A DNA stretch of 64,000 nt from Novosphingobium fluoreni (GTDB lineage: Bacteria; Pseudomonadota; Alphaproteobacteria; Sphingomonadales; Sphingomonadaceae). The number at the start of each line of letters is the position of its first letter. The stretch's first letter is position 1. A program made the position numbers and the translations under genes. A model generated the notes under the pieces. The model was not told where the DNA came from. It worked only from the letters and a program-made list of their open reading frames with translations, and searched no databases. Positions 25,183-31,768 of this stretch are shown here, in pieces. The DNA lies in assembly GCF_014196615.1 (NCBI RefSeq), contig NZ_JACIDY010000002.1, positions 186,001-250,000 of the forward strand, in the 5' to 3' direction.

Positions 25183-26405
25183 CAGGCGATCTCCACCGGG
25201 CAGGGCTCAACGCAATTGCGCATGTAGCCGCCGGGATTCCAGTTGGCCTTCATCGGCTGCACCGCGCCATCGGCGTTGGTGGCCCGGCTCATCAACACGA
25301 CCTGACCGCGCGCGACCGGCAACGACGCTTCGAAGCGGCGGAAACCGTAACGGCCTTGATCCTTGTCCAACTTGGCATCCTGCCACGTCTGGCCGCCATC
25401 GGCTGACACTTCGACACGCTTCACGCCGGTGTCTCCGCCCATGGCGATGCCGCGCAGGGGCAAGCGATCGGCATAGGGGATGCGCGCGCCGGGTTCCGCG
25501 CTGGTGATCCAGGAGCGCACGTTCATCGTGCTGATTGGCGTCTTGGCGAAATCGGTGGTTCCGGGCGTTACGTTCGCCCCCGCAGCGGTGGGGATCTGAT
25601 AGGCCTTGGCCATCCAGTAATTGGCGTCCTTGCCGGAGAAGAGCTCAATCTGGTTGAGCGACTTGACCCAATACGTCGAGTACCAGCCCGGCACGATCAA
25701 CCGCAGGGGGAAGCCGTTCAGCAGCGGCAATTGCTCCCCGTTCATGGCAAAGGCCACCATGACTTCGCCGTTCATCGCATGATCGAGCGCCAGTGATTTC
25801 TCGAACGGGTCGACCTGCGTCAGCGGCTTGTCCAGCCCGCCGAAGCGCACATGGCTGGCGGTGGACACACCGGCCTTTTCCAGCAGCGTCTTGAGCGCCA
25901 CGCCTTCCCACATCGCGTTGCCCATCGCGCCATGCGCCCACTGCGCACCGGGCACGCGCGGATCAAACAGGCCACGGCTATTGCCCGAACACTGGTTGAC
26001 CGCTGCATAGGAGATGCGTGGCATCTTGAGGATATCGGCCAGGAATAGCGAAACCGGCTGCTTGCCGCCCGTGATGGTCAGGCGGAAGGCATCCGCGTCC
26101 ACATCCAGCGGAATGTCGGCCCAGTGCCAGCGCACGAAGAAGCGGTCGTTCGGCGTGAATACGCCCTGGTCGAACACGCTGAGCGGCGTTTCCAGCAACG
26201 GCGGCCGATTGCGCTGCAGGATCATCTCACCCTTGCCGGGAAACCCGCTGGTGAGCGGGCGTTGCTCCCGTCCGCTTGAGAACAGCAGCTGCGCCATGCC
26301 GCCGCTCTGGGCGAGGGCCGCGCCGCCGGCCAGCGTCAGCGCCCCGCCGGTGAGCAGGCGGCGCCGTGCCAGGGTGCGGGCGAGGAAGGGATCGAGACGG
26401 TCCAT
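25182..26405 (-). CDS. sorA: Periplasmic sulfite dehydrogenase, molybdenum subunit
   Basis: 407 residues. A twin-arginine-like signal (RRRLLTGGALTLAGGAALA) implies export of the folded cofactor-loaded enzyme. The sulfite-oxidase fold follows: FFVRWHWADIP, the molybdenum-binding cysteine in NQCSGNSRG (Cys139), WEGVALKTLLEKAG, and a C-terminal Mo-co dimerisation domain with GVKRVEVSADGGQTW. It should oxidise sulfite to sulfate in the periplasm. It forms a two-gene unit with sorB. It lies 192 bases downstream of the putative sulfoquinovose monooxygenase gene, which would produce sulfite. Confidence 0.87.
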   Translation of the reverse strand: MDRLDPFLARTLARRRLLTGGALTLAGGAALAQSGGMAQLLFSSGREQRPLTSGFPGKGEMILQRNRPPLLETPLSVFDQGVFTPNDRFFVRWHWADIPLDVDADAFRLTITGGKQPVSLFLADILKMPRISYAAVNQCSGNSRGLFDPRVPGAQWAHGAMGNAMWEGVALKTLLEKAGVSTASHVRFGGLDKPLTQVDPFEKSLALDHAMNGEVMVAFAMNGEQLPLLNGFPLRLIVPGWYSTYWVKSLNQIELFSGKDANYWMAKAYQIPTAAGANVTPGTTDFAKTPISTMNVRSWITSAEPGARIPYADRLPLRGIAMGGDTGVKRVEVSADGGQTWQDAKLDKDQGRYGFRRFEASLPVARGQVVLMSRATNADGAVQPMKANWNPGGYMRNCVEPCPVEIA

Positions 26406-26544
26406 GATCGCTTTCTAATCTAATCCAGCGTCTTAGTCATTCGGGGCAAGGCCAGGCTCTTCGTCCCGCTTTCCCGAAGAATGACGAACTACGCGTGGCG
26501 TGCATCACGCGCGCCATGCGCGCTTCCTGTCGGGAAACCATCGC

Positions 26545-26571
26545 CGTTCGTGTTGAGCGAAGTCCAGATAC
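26545..26571. repeat. Sphingomonad-type intergenic repeat, single copy seen
   Basis: The sequence CGTTCGTGTTGAGCGAAGTC resembles a short repeated element that I remember as very common between genes in sphingomonad genomes. It lies in the 192-base gap between smoC-like and sorA genes, next to an imperfect hairpin GCGTG-CAT-CACGC (26498-26510). No second copy was noticed in this window, so the call rests on recall. Confidence 0.35.
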
Positions 26572-26597
26572 CTCGCCCACGCGAATGGCGCAGGACT

Positions 26598-27683
26598 TCA
26601 CATCACCAGCGGTCCGTGGTTCAGCTTGGGCAGCACGTGGCGCGCGAACAGGTCCGCCTCGGCGGCGTGGGGGTAGCCGGAGAGGATGAAGGCATCGATG
26701 CCCTCCGCTTGGTAGGCGCGCAGCTTGGCGAGGACCTGGTCGGGGTTGCCGACGATCGCCGCGCCGCAGCCCGAGCGGGCACGGCCTATGCCGGTCCACA
26801 GATTTTCCTCCACGAAGCCGTCGCCCCCCGCTGCCGAGCGCAGCTCCGCCTGGCGGGTCACGCCGACAGAGGCGCTGTCGAGCGACTTCTTGCGGATTTC
26901 CTCACCCGTCTGGTCGTCCAGCTTGGACAGCAGACGATCGGCATAGGCGCGTGCCTCGTCCTCGGTTTCGCGCACGATCACGTGAGCGCGATAGCCGAAC
27001 TTAAGGGTGCGGCCATGCTTTGCGGCACGTGCGGTCATGTCTGCGATCGTCTCGCGCGTCTTGTCCATCGTGTCCGGCCACATCAGGTAGACATCGCAGC
27101 CCTGCGCCGCCGCTTCGCGCGCATCTTCGGACAGGCCGCCGAAATAGAGCGGCGGGCATTTACCCGATACGGTGCCGATCCGCGCCGGGGCGAGGTCGAG
27201 ATCGAAGAATTCGCCCTTGTACTTCAGATGCTCGCCCGAGAGCATGATCTTGAGGATCTGCATGATCTCCAGCGTGCGCTGATAGCGCGGGCGGCTCTCC
27301 ATCTTCTCGCCGGGAAGATCGGAGGAGATGATGTTCACCGTCAGCCGCCCGCCCAGGATGCGGTCCAGCGTGGCGATGCGGCGGGCCAGCTGCGGCGGCC
27401 AGTCCTCGCCCATGCGCAGGGCCCAAAGCAGGCGGATGGTCTTGGTCAGCGGCGCGATGGCGCCTGCGAACATCGTCGTGTCGATGCCCAGCTGATAGCC
27501 GGAGGGCAGCAGGATATTGTCGAACCCACCCTTTTCGGCTTGCAGCACGATATTGCGGCAATGCTCCCAACTGGACGCCAGCATCGGGTCGGGCTGTCCC
27601 AGGAACTCGTAGTCATCATCGCACAGCGCCGAAAACCAGCTGACTTCGCAGGTTTTGTCCGCATTCATGGCGTTCTGTGTCAT
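26598..27683 (-). CDS. SsuD-like flavin-dependent sulfonate monooxygenase, probable sulfoquinovose monooxygenase
   Basis: 361 residues, bacterial luciferase-like (LLM) fold, clearly SsuD-related: PPLYFGGLSEDAREAA, KFGYRAHVIVRETEDEA and FILSGYPHAAEA. The residues that hold the sulfonate and flavin intermediates in SsuD have counterparts: W202, R232, H234, R303, Y337 and H339. The SsuD active-site cysteine region (RSCEDAW) is different here (GYQLGIDTT), suggesting another substrate. In the sulfo-SMO pathway the equivalent SmoC uses FMNH2 and O2 to turn sulfoquinovose into sulfite and 6-oxoglucose. It is the last gene of the operon; its ATG overlaps the reductase stop. It needs a separate flavin reductase, not found nearby. 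Confidence 0.82.
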   Translation of the reverse strand: MTQNAMNADKTCEVSWFSALCDDDYEFLGQPDPMLASSWEHCRNIVLQAEKGGFDNILLPSGYQLGIDTTMFAGAIAPLTKTIRLLWALRMGEDWPPQLARRIATLDRILGGRLTVNIISSDLPGEKMESRPRYQRTLEIMQILKIMLSGEHLKYKGEFFDLDLAPARIGTVSGKCPPLYFGGLSEDAREAAAQGCDVYLMWPDTMDKTRETIADMTARAAKHGRTLKFGYRAHVIVRETEDEARAYADRLLSKLDDQTGEEIRKKSLDSASVGVTRQAELRSAAGGDGFVEENLWTGIGRARSGCGAAIVGNPDQVLAKLRAYQAEGIDAFILSGYPHAAEADLFARHVLPKLNHGPLVM

Positions 27684-28588
27684 GGCAGGGGCTCTCCTTT
27701 GGCGGCGACCAGCACGCCGTACCAGCGGGCCCGGTCCCAACGGACCTTGAGCGCGTCGGCGGCTTCGGCGATCCGGTCTGCCTTTTGTGATCCAACGATG
27801 GGGATAGGGCGCGCGGGGTGCGCCATGATCCAGCTATAGGCGGCCGCGGTGCGCGAAACCGCGAATTCCTGCGCCACCTCGTCCAGCGCGTCGGCAGCGG
27901 CTTTCGCGCGTTCGTCTTGCGGATTGGCGATGCGTCCGCCGCCCAGGGGTGACCAGGCCATGACCGCCATGTCCATCGCGATCGCCTGATCCAGCTCGCC
28001 ATTCTCGATCGGAGCCAGCTTCAGCGGCGAAAGCTCGGGCTGCGTGGAAACGATCGGCAGCGACAGGTACTGCTGTAGCGTGGCGATCTGGCTGACAGTG
28101 AAGTTGGAAACGCCAAAGCTGCGGATCTTGCCAGCCTTGTGCGCAGCCTCGATGGCCTGGGCGATCTCGGCCGGATGGGTTAGAATGTCGGGGCGGTGGA
28201 TCTGCCACAGCTCGACATGATCGGTACCCAGCCGTTGCAACGAAGCATCGATCGCGTTGGTGAGATAACTGGCGCTGGAATCGTAGGGCACGCCCATCGA
28301 GATGCCGCCCTTCGTGGCGATGGTGAACTTGTCACGCAGGGTACCGTTGGTCGCCAGCGCGCGGCCCAGCAGCACTTCGGATGCGCCGAACGGCTCGTTG
28401 TTGTCCGGGCCGTAGATGTCGGCAGTATCGATAAAGTCGATCCCGGCACCCAGTGCGGCATGAAGCAGCGCGACGACGGCGTCGACGTCATCGCCGCGAA
28501 GGCGCCAGTTGCCCCAGGCGAGGGCGGAGACCGTCAGGCCGCTTTTGCCAAGCGGGCGGCGGCTTTCCAGGGCGGGAAGAAGGGTCAT
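27680..28588 (-). CDS. Aldo/keto reductase, probable 6-oxoglucose reductase (SmoB-like)
   Basis: 302 residues, a TIM-barrel aldo/keto reductase. The catalytic tetrad is visible: D54 and Y59 in DTADIYG, K93 in ATKGG and H131 in QIHRPD. The NADPH-binding end reads PIPIVGSQKADRIAEA. In the sulfo-SMO pathway an enzyme of this family reduces 6-oxoglucose to glucose; that role is inferred here from its position between the sulfoquinovosidase and monooxygenase genes. The ATG at 28588 overlaps the lacI stop by four bases. A frame open further upstream has no likeness. Confidence 0.8.
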   Translation of the reverse strand: MTLLPALESRRPLGKSGLTVSALAWGNWRLRGDDVDAVVALLHAALGAGIDFIDTADIYGPDNNEPFGASEVLLGRALATNGTLRDKFTIATKGGISMGVPYDSSASYLTNAIDASLQRLGTDHVELWQIHRPDILTHPAEIAQAIEAAHKAGKIRSFGVSNFTVSQIATLQQYLSLPIVSTQPELSPLKLAPIENGELDQAIAMDMAVMAWSPLGGGRIANPQDERAKAAADALDEVAQEFAVSRTAAAYSWIMAHPARPIPIVGSQKADRIAEAADALKVRWDRARWYGVLVAAKGEPLP

Positions 28589-29616
28589 GAAAGGTCCTGT
28601 GAGGAGAGGAGATCGGGATTGACGGGGGCGACCGAGGCGCGCTCGATCAGGTCGTGTTGCAGGCGGCGGTGCGTAAGTTGCGCCCCCTGGAGCAGCAATT
28701 GCGTGGCGGCGAAGGCCATTTCGCGCGTGGGCTGATGGATCGTGGTCAGTTGCGGCCACACCATGCGCGCCAGCGTGGTATCGTCGAACCCGGCAACCGA
28801 AAGGTCCTGCGGCACCGACAAGCCCATGTCATGCGCCACGGACAGGACACCGGCGGCCATATCGTCGTTGCTGGCAAAGATCGCGCTGGGGCGGGTGGGA
28901 CCGTTGAGAAACAGGTGTGCCGCCGCGACGCCGCTGTCGAAATCGAATTCGCCGGGGGCGACCAGCGCCGGTTCGAACGGCAGGCCCGCACGGTCCAGCG
29001 CGCGGCGATAGCCGAACAGGCGCTCTTCCGATGCCATGTGGCTAGAATGGCCGCGGATGAAGCCGATCTTCCGATGCCCTTGCGCGATGAGGTAGCTGGT
29101 CATGTCGTCCGCCGCCTGGGCGTCGTCCATGAAGACGGACGAGGTCATCGCGTGGTTGGTGCCGGGCGATATCCGCACGAATGGGATGTCCATGCCTTCC
29201 AGCGCCTTCAGCACCGGCGCGCAGTCCGTGACGGGGGACGACAGCACGACGCCATCGACATGGGTTTCGGTCACGAGGCCGCGCACCTGCTCGCCCACCA
29301 TGGCATCACCCACGTCCACCGGTTGGGCCAGCAGGCGAGAATTGGATGCCTGGCAGGCCTCCCAGCAGCCCATCTGCACCTGGTTCATGTAGTAAGGGCT
29401 ATGATTGTCGTAGATGAGGGCGATCTGGCCGGACTTGTTGCCCGCCAGGATGCGCGCCGCCACGCTGGGGCGGAACTCCAGCTCCTGCATCGCTTTTTCC
29501 ACGCGCTCCCGCGTGTCCTGGCTGACATAGCGGTGGCCGTTGAGAACGCGGCTGACCGTCTTCACCGACACGCCCGCCAGCGCGGATACGTCCTTGATGT
29601 TGGACCGATCACTCAT
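28585..29616 (-). CDS. LacI-family transcriptional regulator
   Basis: 343 residues. The DNA-binding domain is at the N-terminus: NIKDVSALAGVSVKTVSRVLNG is the helix-turn-helix, and RPSVAARILAG is the hinge helix. A periplasmic-binding-protein-like sensor domain follows (GQIALIYDNHSPYY, IFASNDDMAAGVLS, VAGFDDTTLARMVWPQLTTI). It probably represses this operon and the divergent receptor and is released by a sulfosugar; the inducer is inferred. Both ends overlap neighbouring genes by four bases. A candidate operator is at 31672-31686. Confidence 0.9.
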   Translation of the reverse strand: MSDRSNIKDVSALAGVSVKTVSRVLNGHRYVSQDTRERVEKAMQELEFRPSVAARILAGNKSGQIALIYDNHSPYYMNQVQMGCWEACQASNSRLLAQPVDVGDAMVGEQVRGLVTETHVDGVVLSSPVTDCAPVLKALEGMDIPFVRISPGTNHAMTSSVFMDDAQAADDMTSYLIAQGHRKIGFIRGHSSHMASEERLFGYRRALDRAGLPFEPALVAPGEFDFDSGVAAAHLFLNGPTRPSAIFASNDDMAAGVLSVAHDMGLSVPQDLSVAGFDDTTLARMVWPQLTTIHQPTREMAFAATQLLLQGAQLTHRRLQHDLIERASVAPVNPDLLSSQDLS

Positions 29617-31625
29617 GCTTGTGTCTCCAGCGAGGCGAACAGCGGCGCGAACGGGCTGTCTGGGCGATAGAACACCGGCGGCCGGCCATAGGGCGCCTTC
29701 ACGAAATGCGTGCCGGGCGCGAGGTCCTCGCCGCTCCACAGATGACGCCAGGGCGCATCTCCCGGCAGGATGACGTTACGGCCGGTGGATCGCGCCTCCA
29801 CGATCGGAGCCACCAGCATGTCCACGCCGTAAAGGTATTGGTCCTGCACGCTGAACAGCGCGTCCTCGAAATAGTGCAGGAACAGCGGCCGCTGCACCGG
29901 CAGGCCGGTCTTAACCGCCTCGTCGCTCAGATGGCGGACATAGGGCGCAAGCTTTGCGTGAACCTGTGACATCGCCGCGAACTGCGCCAGCAGCGCCTCG
30001 GAACTGTCGATCTGGAGATTGTCGTCGGGGCGGTTGCCCTCATGACTGCGCATCACGGGGGAAAACGCGCCCAGCTCGCACCAGCGCATCATCAGATCGG
30101 CAGTGCGGACGTTGCCGTGCAGGCTGGTGTAGCCGCCGACGTCGCTATGCGAATAGGCGTTGCCGACAAGCCCGGCGGACAGCGCGGCGGTGAGGACGGT
30201 GTTGATCCCGTCGTGCCGAGTGAAATCGACCGACTGGTCCCCCGCCCACAGCAGCGGACAATGCGCCTGCACGCCAGAGAAACCGGCGCGCATGAAGAAC
30301 ACCGCGTCCCCGGTCCTGCCGCGCGATGCGATCGCCTTGGCGTTTGCTTCTGCCCACAGCACCGGCCAGCGGTTGTGCATCAGCATCGGATCGCTGCCAT
30401 CGTGAAGCCGCAGGTCGACCGGCAGATACTCGCCGAAATCGGCCATCCAACCGGACAGACCGAAGTCCAGCATCTCCTGCCCGATCACGCGATCGGCGAA
30501 CCAGTCCAACGCGGCGGGGTTGGTGAAATCGACCACGCCGCAGTCGAACTCGCCGAAATCGACGAGGTATGGCGCGTCACTGTCCTGCCGCAGCGCCAGA
30601 TAGCCGGCGGCGAGCGCCTCCTGATACTGCACGCCATCGTTGGCGAGGTATGGGTTCACATAGCCCAGAAAGCGGATGCCGCGCGTCGCCAGATCGGCGA
30701 TGCGGGTGGGAAGGTCAGGATAGCGGGCTGCGTTCCACGACCAGTCCCAAAACAGGCGGCGGCCAAAGGTGGTCTGGCGGATGCCGATCCAATCCTCGCA
30801 CCACAGGCCGCTGACTTCGGCCCCGGCGGCAACGATCCGCTCCAGCCGCGTGAAGCTGGCCTCGCCTTCCTTAAGGCCGACGATCGCGCCGCCGATCGCC
30901 CAGTCGGGGAGGGGGGGCTGACGGCCGAAGCGGGTGCTGAGTTGGCCGACGAGATCGCGGATGTCCGGTGCGACATACAGTTCCAGCGCGAAATCGCCTT
31001 GCCACACCTCGATCCGGTGCCGCGTTGCATCGGTGAAGTCGAGCACGCTGTAGGCGCTGCTGTCCAGATGGCAGGCCATCAGGCTGGATGTAAGGAAGGT
31101 CGGCTGCGGATAATTGGTCCACCAGTAGTCACCGCCGCCCATGCAGTCTTCATCGACCAGGCGGGTCAGCTCGGTGGACTTGTCCCGGCCCACGCCAGGT
31201 TCGCTGGTCCAGATCGGAAAGCGGCGGCCCGACAAGTCGAGATAGCTCATCTGCTCGCCCCCGCCCCAGACATGCTCGCCCGGCTGCGCGGCCAGGTCGA
31301 TCCAGACGCGATCGAACCGCGTATCAACGGTGCGCACCTCCAGGCGGTTTTCCGCGATCCGCAGGCGGAGAAGGGGTTGCGCGCCGTCCTGGACGGACAG
31401 GACAACATCCGCGCCGTCCATGCGCGCGAGGGAGAGGGAATGATGATCCTGCGGCGTATCGCCGATTGAGAAGTTGCCGCGAATCATCCGCACATCGGCA
31501 TCACCACGCGCCACCTGGAAAGCTGGTTTGTCCGCCGTACTGCGCAAGATCACGCGATCCTCCAGCAGGAGAACGAACCCGTCATCTTCAAGCGCGAAGT
31601 TCAGCGACAACAAACCAGCTCCCAT
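29613..31625 (-). CDS. GH31 sulfoquinovosidase (KERWY type)
   Basis: 670 residues (E. coli YihQ has about 678), chosen from the ATG at 31625, which aligns with the YihQ N-terminus; TTG 31706 and ATG 31697 are upstream alternatives. Long stretches match YihQ: AAQPGEHVWGGGEQMSYLDL, FPIWTSEPGVGR, GWMADFGEYLP, WAGDQSVDF and HSDVGGYTSL. The nucleophile is D396 and the acid/base D463. The residues that recognise the sulfonate are K252, E277, R290, W293 and Y499, the K-E-R-W-Y set described for the Agrobacterium enzyme rather than Q-Q-R-W-Y of YihQ. It should release sulfoquinovose from its glycosides. No signal peptide, so cytoplasmic. Confidence 0.92.
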   Translation of the reverse strand: MGAGLLSLNFALEDDGFVLLLEDRVILRSTADKPAFQVARGDADVRMIRGNFSIGDTPQDHHSLSLARMDGADVVLSVQDGAQPLLRLRIAENRLEVRTVDTRFDRVWIDLAAQPGEHVWGGGEQMSYLDLSGRRFPIWTSEPGVGRDKSTELTRLVDEDCMGGGDYWWTNYPQPTFLTSSLMACHLDSSAYSVLDFTDATRHRIEVWQGDFALELYVAPDIRDLVGQLSTRFGRQPPLPDWAIGGAIVGLKEGEASFTRLERIVAAGAEVSGLWCEDWIGIRQTTFGRRLFWDWSWNAARYPDLPTRIADLATRGIRFLGYVNPYLANDGVQYQEALAAGYLALRQDSDAPYLVDFGEFDCGVVDFTNPAALDWFADRVIGQEMLDFGLSGWMADFGEYLPVDLRLHDGSDPMLMHNRWPVLWAEANAKAIASRGRTGDAVFFMRAGFSGVQAHCPLLWAGDQSVDFTRHDGINTVLTAALSAGLVGNAYSHSDVGGYTSLHGNVRTADLMMRWCELGAFSPVMRSHEGNRPDDNLQIDSSEALLAQFAAMSQVHAKLAPYVRHLSDEAVKTGLPVQRPLFLHYFEDALFSVQDQYLYGVDMLVAPIVEARSTGRNVILPGDAPWRHLWSGEDLAPGTHFVKAPYGRPPVFYRPDSPFAPLFASLETQA

Positions 31626-31671
31626 TGTGGCATATGCGACACCGAGGGCTTTTGCCGTATGGCCCTTCTTA

Positions 31672-31686
31672 TGACAACGCTTGACA
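31672..31686. promoter_or_regulatory. Candidate LacI-family operator between the sulfoquinovosidase operon and the receptor
   Basis: TGACAACGCTTGACA is an inverted repeat with half sites TGnCAA and TTGnCA around a three-base centre, the size and A/T-core layout of LacI-family operators. It lies centrally in the 143-base divergent spacer. Its right half contains TTGACA, a -35-like hexamer for the receptor, so a bound repressor could block it; no convincing -10 was found at 16-18 bases. Confidence 0.5.
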
Positions 31687-31768
31687 GAAATGTTCATGGG
31701 GATCAAGAGCGGATCATCAAGACCCGAGGTTTCGAAAGCCAGGGCTTTGCATCAGGAGGGGAGAACTC

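Noticed and set aside
26598..27683. Monooxygenase as a general alkanesulfonate assimilation enzyme (ssu operon)
   Set aside because: No ssuA, ssuB, ssuC or ssuE is nearby, and the operon partners are sugar enzymes with a LacI regulator.
29613..31625. GH31 enzyme as an alpha-xylosidase or maltose-type alpha-glucosidase
   Set aside because: The match to YihQ extends over the whole length and the five sulfonate-recognition residues are present; neighbours also concern sulfonates.
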